Origin: an uncultured Clostridia bacterium
GTDB lineage: Bacteria; Bacillota; Clostridia; TANB77; CAG-508
Reading direction: 5' to 3'
Assembly: GCA_934141555.1 (NCBI GenBank)
Contig: CAKPCK010000014.1
Span: 1 to 40,839, forward strand
Length of the DNA: 40,839 nucleotides
Below, one piece after another: positions 1 to 6,865 of the stretch. Positions within the stretch are counted from its first letter, which is position 1, and each line of letters starts with the position of its first letter. Made by a program: the position numbers and the translations under genes. The notes under the pieces were generated by a model. It did no database searches. It saw only the letters and a program-made list of their open reading frames with translations, and had not been told where the DNA came from.

Positions 1-183
1 TATGGTAAATATCGTAAAATTTATGCTAAAAAAGCTATGTTGGTAAAACGTAACCCTGATATAGAAGTTTATAAAAAAGATTATGAGAATTGGAAAAAAG
101 AAGCTAAACAATTTATGAATGACATTAGAGATGAAAAGAAAAGTTATGACGAATTTGATAAATGGTTAGATAATAATTGCTAG
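1..183 (+). CDS. C-terminal end of an unnamed protein (truncated by window start)
   Basis: Reading frame 1 is open from the first base to a TAG stop at 181-183, giving the last 60 residues of a protein. The tail is highly charged and helical, with many Lys, Asp, Glu, Tyr and Trp residues, and ends in DKWLDNNC. It resembles the C-termini of small zinc-finger-containing proteins of unknown function found in clostridial mobile elements (DUF6076-like), but the diagnostic N-terminal part lies outside the window, so I do not name it. It ends 10 nt before the next gene, whose ribosome binding site overlaps its stop, so the two are probably co-transcribed. Confidence 0.8.
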   Translation, partial: YGKYRKIYAKKAMLVKRNPDIEVYKKDYENWKKEAKQFMNDIRDEKKSYDEFDKWLDNNC

Positions 184-193
184 GAGGTTAGTT

Positions 194-727
194 ATGAAGG
201 AAATAATTAAGAATATATTTAATAAAGTAGATTTTAAAATAATTGTAGGGACTATTTATTTGGCTTCTCTCGTATTTTCTTTGTTTCCTGATAATATTAT
301 AAATTATTTTGGTTTATTGTCTTTTAAATCAACTTATCAATTTGTTATTTCTTTGATTTTTATCGTATTAAGTTGTTATTATATAGCCACATTAATTCAA
401 TATGTATATAATAAAATAAAAAACAAGACTTTAAACAAAAAACTCAGAAAAATGATGAAAAAAATAAGTTCAAATGAAAAACAATATTTAATGAAATTTT
501 ATAATTCAAAAACTAAATCTTTTGATACATCAACTACTTTTGATATAAGTAATGCAATTGTAAACTTATTACAAAGTAAACATATAATTAATATTGGATC
601 TAGCATCTCTGTTGGATATACTGAATTTGATTATTATTTGCAACCTTGGGCTTTAGAATATTTAAATGAACTATTAAATGACGGAAAACTTATAGTACAT
701 GAAAATAATTTTGAATGGAATGACTAA
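194..727 (+). CDS. SieB-like superinfection exclusion membrane protein
   Basis: 177 residues. The start ATG follows TAGGAGG at good spacing. Two membrane segments lie at about residues 15-40 and 48-70, joined by a short loop containing the FGLL(S/D)F...Y element I associate with the superinfection-exclusion B family. They are followed by a basic stretch (KNKTLNKKLRKMMKK) and a cytoplasmic domain of about 100 residues with a winged-helix-like look. SieB-type proteins in phage P22 and lambda abort or block lytic growth of a superinfecting phage. The gene sits 10 nt after the preceding partial gene and converges on the reverse transcriptase across a shared terminator. Family assignment rests on pattern recognition; the antiphage role here is inferred from context. 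Confidence 0.7.
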   Translation: MKEIIKNIFNKVDFKIIVGTIYLASLVFSLFPDNIINYFGLLSFKSTYQFVISLIFIVLSCYYIATLIQYVYNKIKNKTLNKKLRKMMKKISSNEKQYLMKFYNSKTKSFDTSTTFDISNAIVNLLQSKHIINIGSSISVGYTEFDYYLQPWALEYLNELLNDGKLIVHENNFEWND

Positions 728-730
728 AAA

Positions 731-771
731 AAGAAAAAGAACAACTATTTCTTATTGCTGTTCTTTTTCTT
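731..771. terminator. Bidirectional terminator between SieB-like gene and RT
   Basis: A perfect 13-bp inverted repeat, AAGAAAAAGAACA (731-743) and TGTTCTTTTTCTT (759-771), encloses a 15-nt loop. It lies just after the stop of the plus-strand gene and overlaps the last codons of the convergent minus-strand RT gene, so it can serve both. Confidence 0.75.
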
Positions 772-2205
772 CTTTAGTATGCCATAGTATCTTTTTGTAT
801 CAATATCTTTGTATTTTTGCATTTCTTTATTATATCTATTCTTTAATTTCATTATAAATCTATTTTTATACGATATAAAATATTTATCTAAATCTTTAAA
901 TTCTTTTTCACAACGCTCATTATATGTTATAAAATTACCTTTTTTATCATCTTTTCCATATTTAGAATATAATTTATATAATTTTTCGCCTGATATATTT
1001 TTTCCGCTCTTGGTTTTTCCTTGTGACAATGCTATTGTTTTAATTTTCTTATACATTCTATAATAAAACTTTGACATTGTTTTATCTCGTATTTTTATTT
1101 TATCTCCTGTAAAACAAAATCCTAAATATTCTAGCTCATTTTTAGTGTTAGCTATCTTTGGTAAAAAATCCATATTTATACTTTTTAGCTTTTCTTCTTC
1201 ATAATAATATACTCTTGTTTTCTCATCTTTTAATACAGGATTTCCATTTTGATTAAGAATTTCTTTTATACTATTAAATATAATTTCAAATTTTTCCTTT
1301 GTTATATTAGGAATTATTACAATAAAGTCATCACTATATCTTCTATATAATCCTTTGTTTGATGTTACTAAATCATTTATCATTTTATCCGCATCTATCA
1401 TATATATATTAGCTAAAACAGAGCTTATCGCTGATCCCTGTGGAATTCCAGATTTATTATTATAGTGTAAATATCTTGTTTTATATTTATTTATTTCCTC
1501 TATTGTCATTATTTTTTCTAATTCAAAAACATACTCTTTCTTACCAGTTTCGGAATTTATCTTTTCAGTATGCTTATATACATCTTTACGTTTTATTCCT
1601 TTTATCTTACAAATATCCTCTAAATCAAAATAAGTATATTTTGTAATATTTTTAAAAACAGCATAATAATCTTCATCTAGATTAGATTTATTTAATACTT
1701 TGCATATCATTTTCTTTAAATATTTATGATCAATTCCCTCAAAAAAATCCTTGAAATCTCCCACAAGGATATAACTATTTTTTGTATTTATTATAAACTT
1801 GAATACATCATGTGCAAAACTTATATTATTTTTCCCTTTTAAATTATTTCTATATGCAATACTACATTTATTTATTCCATTTTTTTTCACATAATCATTA
1901 TATGAATTATTTAACTTATAATTATACAATTGATAAATGTATCTATCTAAATGAGATGAAAACATTATATTTCTCTTTTTCTCTTTTCTTACTTTTTCTT
2001 TTTTTTCAACATTTTCTTTTAGATTCTTTAAATATTTTTCTTTATCAAATTTTTCCATTTTATGAATATCTAATATAAATGGAAGAAAAGAGTGTTCTTT
2101 AATTTTCTTTGTATTATATATATATTCTTTTACTTTTTCTATTGCTTTTCTGTTGTCAAAATGTGCATACGACTTATATTTAAAAATATCTTTTCTTTTT
2201 TTCAT
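745..2205 (-). CDS. Reverse transcriptase of the defence (DRT/UG) type
   Basis: 486 residues. The start ATG follows AGGAGAAATA. RT motifs are clear: motif A VGDFKDFF (catalytic Asp about 150), motif B GIPQGSAISSVLANIY (253-268), and motif C YSDDF (290-294, catalytic Asp 292 and 293). The N-terminal 140 residues carry a YAHFD element and HSFLPFI, known to me from Abi/Unknown-Group bacterial RTs, followed by a basic segment. About 110 basic residues follow the palm as a putative thumb. There is no maturase or HNH domain as in group II introns, and no obvious retron VTG signature. The gene stands alone behind a promoter and a structured leader of about 360 nt, and lies next to an integrase and other defence genes. 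That arrangement fits solo-RT systems such as DRT2 or DRT9, but I cannot assign the class. RT activity is near certain; the defence role is inferred. Confidence 0.9.
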   Translation of the reverse strand: MKKRKDIFKYKSYAHFDNRKAIEKVKEYIYNTKKIKEHSFLPFILDIHKMEKFDKEKYLKNLKENVEKKEKVRKEKKRNIMFSSHLDRYIYQLYNYKLNNSYNDYVKKNGINKCSIAYRNNLKGKNNISFAHDVFKFIINTKNSYILVGDFKDFFEGIDHKYLKKMICKVLNKSNLDEDYYAVFKNITKYTYFDLEDICKIKGIKRKDVYKHTEKINSETGKKEYVFELEKIMTIEEINKYKTRYLHYNNKSGIPQGSAISSVLANIYMIDADKMINDLVTSNKGLYRRYSDDFIVIIPNITKEKFEIIFNSIKEILNQNGNPVLKDEKTRVYYYEEEKLKSINMDFLPKIANTKNELEYLGFCFTGDKIKIRDKTMSKFYYRMYKKIKTIALSQGKTKSGKNISGEKLYKLYSKYGKDDKKGNFITYNERCEKEFKDLDKYFISYKNRFIMKLKNRYNKEMQKYKDIDTKRYYGILKKKKNSNKK

Positions 2206-2563
2206 TATTTCTCCTAAAAAAAGCGATACTCATTCCTATCAGTGCAGTATCTGTTCGGGAATGAGTACACTAAATAACTTACCTTAAATAAAGGCAACTG
2301 CAAAATAATACCTCCGAATTGCTTATGTTATTATAAATATAACTAAATTGGAGGTGTCCGAAATGGTCAATTCTATATTGCACGAGATAAATATAGAAAT
2401 ATTAATATTATTAATAAGATTAATATTTATATCTTTATCGGTCTCATACAAGATAAACTTAATCATAACTGACAAGTGCGAGCACTGTTTGTCACAATGC
2501 TTGACTTTAAGAAATCGCACCCTTATAACATATATCTTATAAGGTCACTATATTTACTATAGC
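2206..2563 (-). ncRNA. Structured RNA upstream of the RT (candidate template/effector ncRNA)
   Basis: Transcription from the promoter at 2570-2598 should start near 2563 and run about 360 nt to the RT. In transcript order it folds locally as follows. Hairpin 2544-2521 has 8 bp (CCTTATAA/TTATAAGG). An outer stem GTGCG/CGCAC (2520-2516 with 2480-2476) encloses an 8-bp hairpin (2501-2481). The GACAA loop of that hairpin is complementary to TTGTC at 2475-2471, a possible pseudoknot. A long near-palindrome (2439-2385) forms about 19 bp with two mismatches. ACCTCC/GGAGGT (2354-2310) closes an inner GTTAT/ATAAC stem. A 10-bp hairpin (2267-2227) sits just before the RT ribosome binding site. Such RNA precedes RTs in DRT2, DRT9 and retrons. 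The structures are seen; the role and exact ends are inferred. Confidence 0.6.
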
Positions 2564-2569
2564 AAACAT

Positions 2570-2598
2570 ATTATACAATAAATTTCCATATTTTTCAA
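2570..2598 (-). promoter_or_regulatory. Sigma-A promoter of the ncRNA-RT unit
   Basis: On the minus strand TTGAAA (2598-2593) is followed by a 17-bp spacer and a consensus TATAAT (2575-2570). The predicted start is the G at 2563. The promoter points at the RT, leaving a leader of about 360 nt that is far too long for an ordinary 5' untranslated region. Confidence 0.75.
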
Positions 2599-2743
2599 TA
2601 TTTGCGTACAATTAAATAAATTTTTTAAGTTTCTTTTTGAAAACTATTGCTTTTCGTTAACTATTATTGTACAATTTATTTGTTAACAGTGCAGTAAATT
2701 CTCTCCCTTCCATAGTTATACTTGAAAGGAGGTGAAATAAGTA

Positions 2744-3937
2744 ATGGCTGGGAGTATAGAAAAAAGAGGAAAAAACAGTTACAGGTTAACAGTATCAGAA
2801 GGATTTGACTTAAACGGCAGACCCATGATACACAAAAAAACTATTCATGGAACTAAAAAAGAAGCAGAAGTTGAACTAGCAAAATTTGTTACTGAAGTAC
2901 AAAATGGTTTAGTCATAGATGGTAAATCTCTTAAATTTTCTGAATTTGTTGAAGTATGGAAAAGAGATTATGGCTCAAAAGAACTTGCTCCATCAACATA
3001 TAAACGTTATTGTAGAATGTTAGAAACAAGACTTTTACCATACTTTGGGCATTTCTATATTAACAAAATTAAACCAACTGACATTATGAAATTCTATGAT
3101 TTACTTGAAAAAGATACTCAATTAGTTAGAAAAAAAGGCAACAATGGTTCAAAAACAAAAAAGCCTTTATCTGGTAAAACGATTTTAGAACATCACAGAT
3201 TATTAAGAGCAATGCTCCATAAAGCAGTTTATTGGCAATTAATAGTTGCGAATCCTGCTGAACGTGTTCAACCGCCTAAAGCAAGAAAGCCAAAAAGAAA
3301 ATCTTATGATGATGAGCAAACTAAAATATTACTAGAAAATTTAGAACTATTATCTAGCGAAGATACTAAATACAAAGTTGCAATCATCCTTACAGTATTT
3401 ACTGGTGTTCGTTTAGGCGAGTTAATGGGACTAGAATGGCAAGATGTTGATTTTAAAAATGGAATTATCAGTATTAATCGTTCTAGTCAATATCTATCAG
3501 ATATGGGAGTTTTCACAAAAGTTCCAAAAACAGAAAGCTCCATTAGAGAAATTGCAATACCTGAATTTATCATTTCTTTACTTGAGGAATATAAGTTATG
3601 GTATGAAGAGCAAAAATCGGTTTACGGCGAATTATGGACGAATTCTGATAGGTTATTTGTACAAGCAGATGGTAAACCTATGCATCCTTCTACGATTAGC
3701 AAATGGTTTGTAAAATATGTTGGTCAAATAGGATTACCTGTAATTAATTTTCACGGATTAAGACATACAAATGCAAGTTTACTAGTTGCACAAAATATTG
3801 ATATAGCTGTTGTTTCTGCAAGACTAGGTCATGCACAAATAAGTACAACACTTGACTTTTATGTACATCCACTACTTTCTCATAATAGAAAAGCTGGATA
3901 TGCACTAGAAAACTTACTATTACCAACAAGGTCTTAA
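2744..3937 (+). CDS. Tyrosine recombinase / integrase (phage or ICE type)
   Basis: 397 residues. The ATG follows AAAGGAGGTGAAATAAGTA. An N-terminal arm-binding domain (about 1-50; GSIEKRGKNSYRL is typical of Gram-positive phage and ICE integrases) is followed by a SAM-like core-binding domain (about 62-170) and a catalytic domain. The active-site residues are all present: Arg223 (TGVRLGEL), a beta-hairpin Lys near 259-262, His337/Arg340/His341 (HGLRHT), His363 (LGH) and nucleophile Tyr373 (DFYVH). It should therefore be functional. It catalyses integration and excision between short core sites. It lies about 300 bp from a tRNA 3'-half fragment, with candidate arm-binding repeats in between, so that fragment is its likely attachment core. 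No excisionase is visible nearby. Confidence 0.95.
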   Translation: MAGSIEKRGKNSYRLTVSEGFDLNGRPMIHKKTIHGTKKEAEVELAKFVTEVQNGLVIDGKSLKFSEFVEVWKRDYGSKELAPSTYKRYCRMLETRLLPYFGHFYINKIKPTDIMKFYDLLEKDTQLVRKKGNNGSKTKKPLSGKTILEHHRLLRAMLHKAVYWQLIVANPAERVQPPKARKPKRKSYDDEQTKILLENLELLSSEDTKYKVAIILTVFTGVRLGELMGLEWQDVDFKNGIISINRSSQYLSDMGVFTKVPKTESSIREIAIPEFIISLLEEYKLWYEEQKSVYGELWTNSDRLFVQADGKPMHPSTISKWFVKYVGQIGLPVINFHGLRHTNASLLVAQNIDIAVVSARLGHAQISTTLDFYVHPLLSHNRKAGYALENLLLPTRS

Positions 3938-3987
3938 TTTTACTTTTTTCTAATTTTCACAAATTACAAATTTTCACGATATTAAAA

Positions 3988-4037
3988 AAGTAAAAAACTT
4001 TGAGATTTTATATCTCTTTCCCAATAGTTTTTTACTT
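3988..4037. terminator. Large hairpin after the integrase
   Basis: A 12-bp perfect inverted repeat, AAGTAAAAAACT (3988-3999) and AGTTTTTTACTT (4026-4037), encloses a second smaller stem GAGAT/ATCTC. It starts 50 nt after the integrase stop. It may terminate the integrase transcript or be part of the attachment region; the T-run after the stem is weak. Confidence 0.45.
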
Positions 4038-4120
4038 GCAGATTTTTGTAAAAATTATAACTTTATAGTAAATTTTTTAGTGAATTTTTATTAGAGTTTC
4101 GGGCATTTGAGGTAATTATT

Positions 4121-4141
4121 TTACCCAATTCTTACCCAATT
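4121..4141. repeat. Tandem direct repeat, candidate integrase arm-binding sites
   Basis: The 10-mer TTACCCAATT occurs at 4121-4130 and again at 4132-4141, a period of 11 bp, about one helical turn. It lies between the integrase and the tRNA fragment at 4235, where arm-type binding sites of a tyrosine integrase are expected. The stretch 3938-4120 otherwise holds only AT-rich sequence and the hairpin at 3988-4037. Confidence 0.45.
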
Positions 4142-4190
4142 TGACATAAGAATGCCATTTTTAATCATTATTTCAACCAATTTAAAGGCA

Positions 4191-4227
4191 TAAAAAAATA
4201 CCCACAGTCGTTGAAACTGTAAGTATT
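4191..4227 (-). terminator. Rho-independent terminator downstream of the tRNA fragment
   Basis: On the minus strand AATAC-tt-ACAGT (4227-4216) pairs with ACTGT-gg-GTATT (4208-4197), followed by a run of T. It begins 7 nt after the CCA end of the tRNA fragment, as a native tRNA terminator would. Confidence 0.75.
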
Positions 4228-4234
4228 TATTCTT

Positions 4235-4279
4235 TGGTTGCGTAGGTAAGACTAGAACTTACGACCTTTGGGTTATGAG
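4235..4279 (-). other. tRNA 3' half (anticodon CAT), probable attachment-site remnant
   Basis: On the minus strand 4279 to 4235 matches tRNA positions 32 to 76 exactly: anticodon loop CTCATAA, 3' anticodon strand CCCAA, 5-nt variable loop AGGTC, T stem GTAAG/CTTAC with loop TTCTAGT, acceptor strand CTACGCA, A73, CCA (45 nt). The CTCATAA loop fits elongator Met or the lysidine-type Ile2. Beyond 4279 the sequence does not continue as a tRNA: no TTGGG partner strand, no D arm, no TGCGTAG acceptor strand. This is the hallmark of tyrosine-integrase recombination in the anticodon loop. The window contains no intact copy. Confidence 0.75.
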
Positions 4280-4348
4280 TCCCACCTTACACACATACAA
4301 AACATTTTTTCATTCCATAAACTTCAAAAATATACCATTTTCAGAGTA

Positions 4349-6091
4349 TTATAATAACTCTTCCAAATCCTTATCAATTTGCTCTTTAAAATCCCTTTTA
4401 ATAAATGCTCTACTAACCGCAAACTTATTTTCATTAAGTTCAGTAAATTTTTCAGCACTATCTTTTATAAAACTATAAATCTTATCAACATATTCCATAC
4501 TTATATTTGCAATTCCTTTAGCAGATAAATCACAAAAATTATTATATTTTTTTGATATAACATAAATTATATAAAACATTTCTGATAATTCAATTTTTAT
4601 ATTACTATTTTCAAAATGTTTTTGAATATCTCTATATAATTCATATATTTTTTTGCAAGAGTCAACATCAAAATCCTCTTCAAATATACTAGTATAATAC
4701 TCATTAAATAATCTTTTCTTTTGATTAGTTGCTTTCTCTGGAAATCCTTTAAAAGCATAAATAAGCTGTGCTAGCATTATCATTTTTATTGATTCTTTAT
4801 TTTCAGAAATTGTGCCTCTTTTTCTTAAATACTCTATATCAAACGTTCTTAAATATTCTTCTATATCTATCTGAACTTTATCTACAGATTTTAAGTCTAT
4901 ATTGTCTATAGCATTTTGGCTATTAGTATATTGTGCTATTTTTAGCCTTAATTCATCATTATTTGCAATATTAAATACTCTTACCAAAATATATGTGTTT
5001 TTTAATTTATATAATAAATCATCAATATCTTTATCTTCTACTATTTTAAATAGTGTTGATATTGTTTGTCCACCATTTACAATTTGAATATCAACTAATT
5101 CTATCGAATAAACTTTATTAGTTTTTATTTCTTTAGCATTTATCTGGTTACAAACAATCGTTACACCATTGTTATAATAAAAGAAATTGTCTACATCATT
5201 TTGCAATGTTCCTTTTATATTTTTATTGTAATTTGTAAAACCTAAATAACTTCTTACATTATCTCTTAATTGTGATTTTTCTTGTACAAAACTATTTAAA
5301 TCGAATTCCTCAATATTTTTCAATTCTGTATCATTTCTATTTTTTTCATTGTCTGATGTTATTCTTAATAGCTCAAATAGGCTTATATTCATAACATATG
5401 AATTATTTGTTGAGTAATTATCATTTTTAAATAATGATAACTTGTCAGTTTCTATAATTAGTTTTGCTTTTGTTGGATTATATTGTTCATTTCCAATATT
5501 ATATAAGTCATCTAATGTTATTTGTTTTATTTCTATTCCTTTTTCTCTTTGAATACTCTCTATTCTTGACTGTATTTCATCAGAAAATGGCACACTTTCA
5601 TTAGAAATAAAGTAAAAATATATGTCATATATCATTGATGTATCATTTAATATTTTTCTAATTCTATCAAAATATTCTTCTAATTTTGGATTATTCAAAT
5701 TTTCTTTTTGATATTTCTCATCTTCTATTAGTGTTAATATATTAATTGTAGAATCAATTTCATTGCTTTCAAATCCCTTGTTTTCTTTATATTTTTCTCT
5801 ATATTTAAAATTCATAAAATAGATTTTTTTCTCTTCATCATCTATATATATTGCATCTACTTTATTGTCATTTCCAGCATTTTTTAATATTGTTTTGTTA
5901 AATTCACAGTCTAATATATGCTTTTCAAATTCTTGCTTATTGTCAATATCAAACATTGATGCTAATACAAATAAATATAATCCATAACGTGATTTTTTTA
6001 TATCACTTAATTGATCATATCCTGAATAATATTTTTCAAAGAATTTTAAGTTCCTTTGGAACACTGTTTTCCACATGTTTAAGTTTGCCAT
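4349..6091 (-). CDS. AIPR-family abortive infection / phage resistance protein
   Basis: About 580 residues from the ATG at 6091, which has GGAGG 8 nt upstream; a start 5 codons earlier would put that site inside the gene. The central part carries elements I recognise from the AIPR family: FFYYNNGVTIVC, IQIVNGGQTISTLF and YTNSQNAI. The N-terminal region (KVDAIYIDDEEKKIYFMNFKYR) has the Asp...x-x-Lys spacing of a degenerate PD-(D/E)XK nuclease fold, common in these proteins. AIPR proteins are associated with abortive infection and defence islands; the mechanism is not established to my knowledge. It is a single gene on the far side of the tRNA fragment from the integrase, so it belongs either to the same element or to a second insertion. 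Confidence 0.8.
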   Translation of the reverse strand: MANLNMWKTVFQRNLKFFEKYYSGYDQLSDIKKSRYGLYLFVLASMFDIDNKQEFEKHILDCEFNKTILKNAGNDNKVDAIYIDDEEKKIYFMNFKYREKYKENKGFESNEIDSTINILTLIEDEKYQKENLNNPKLEEYFDRIRKILNDTSMIYDIYFYFISNESVPFSDEIQSRIESIQREKGIEIKQITLDDLYNIGNEQYNPTKAKLIIETDKLSLFKNDNYSTNNSYVMNISLFELLRITSDNEKNRNDTELKNIEEFDLNSFVQEKSQLRDNVRSYLGFTNYNKNIKGTLQNDVDNFFYYNNGVTIVCNQINAKEIKTNKVYSIELVDIQIVNGGQTISTLFKIVEDKDIDDLLYKLKNTYILVRVFNIANNDELRLKIAQYTNSQNAIDNIDLKSVDKVQIDIEEYLRTFDIEYLRKRGTISENKESIKMIMLAQLIYAFKGFPEKATNQKKRLFNEYYTSIFEEDFDVDSCKKIYELYRDIQKHFENSNIKIELSEMFYIIYVISKKYNNFCDLSAKGIANISMEYVDKIYSFIKDSAEKFTELNENKFAVSRAFIKRDFKEQIDKDLEELL

Positions 6092-6174
6092 TTGCTTTTC
6101 CTCCATTTATAAATTTGCTAAATTTTATCATATTCTTTTTGTAAAAAATGTCGAATCATGTAATTTTTACTTTT

Positions 6175-6717
6175 TTATTTTTTCACTTCATATTCCTGTA
6201 TTATTTTTCCATCAACATCTTTCAATATAATCTTATTATCAATAAGCACAATATAACTATGAGCTGTATTACACTTAGGAAGAGAAATAGAACCAGGATT
6301 TGCAAAAACAAAGCCCTCTTTTTCTTGAATAAAACCTTGATGAATATGCCCATAAATCATAACATCAAAATCATCATAAGGAATATTTTCAATATTATAT
6401 TTATGACCATGTGTAAAATAAAATTTTTTTCCATTTATCTCCATTAAAATATGATCATTAAACTTAAAATCAGAAATCATTTCATCAACTTCTGCATCAC
6501 AATTTCCCCTTACTACTAATAATTTATCTTTTAAAGAATTCAAAATTTCTGCTACTTTCATTGGATTATATTCTTGACTCAAGTTATTTCTAGGTCCATG
6601 ATAATATAAGTCACCTAATAATATTATTTTGTCAGGATTTTCTTTTTCATTAATTTCTTTTATTTTGCCTGCATAATATCCTGAACCATGTATATCTGAT
6701 ATAACAACTGCTTTCAT
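6175..6717 (-). CDS. yfcE: YfcE-type metallophosphodiesterase
   Basis: 180 residues with a strong AAAGGAAG site before the ATG. All calcineurin-like metallophosphoesterase motifs are in order: SDIHG (residues 7-11), GDLYYHGP (about 35-42), GNCD (about 72-75), FTHGHKY (about 99-105), GHIH (about 122-125) and NPGS (about 139-142). Length and motifs match the YfcE/MJ0936 family of manganese-dependent phosphodiesterases, whose physiological substrate is unclear. It is divergent from the NUDIX gene and marks the beginning of ordinary chromosome right of the mobile region. Confidence 0.9.
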   Translation of the reverse strand: MKAVVISDIHGSGYYAGKIKEINEKENPDKIILLGDLYYHGPRNNLSQEYNPMKVAEILNSLKDKLLVVRGNCDAEVDEMISDFKFNDHILMEINGKKFYFTHGHKYNIENIPYDDFDVMIYGHIHQGFIQEKEGFVFANPGSISLPKCNTAHSYIVLIDNKIILKDVDGKIIQEYEVKK

Positions 6718-6777
6718 ACTCTTAACTTCCTTTCAAAAATAATATATCACATTTTTCCAAATTAATCCATATTCTAC

Positions 6778-6806
6778 TTGACTTTATTTTTATTAACTTA
6801 TAAAAT
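6778..6806 (+). promoter_or_regulatory. Candidate promoter of the NUDIX gene
   Basis: TTGACT (6778-6783), a 17-bp spacer and TAAAAT (6801-6806) precede the gene by about 60 bp. A second TATAAT at 6828-6833 lies closer but lacks a good -35. Confidence 0.45.
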
Positions 6807-6865
6807 ATTTCCGAACAAATTTCATAGTATAATTTAATAATTTAATAAAAATAAGGAGTTTTCTC

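Noticed and set aside
2323..2520. Minus-strand frame of 65 codons upstream of the RT as an ordinary gene
   Set aside because: The start is a GTG with AAGG immediately adjacent and no proper spacing, and the frame runs through the strong hairpins of the presumed ncRNA. I treat it only as part of the open-frame observation.
745..2563. Classification as a retron or a group II intron
   Set aside because: No maturase/HNH domain or intron domain V was seen, no VTG-type retron motif, and no clear msr/msd inverted-repeat pair flanking the leader. The solo-RT plus upstream RNA fits DRT types better.
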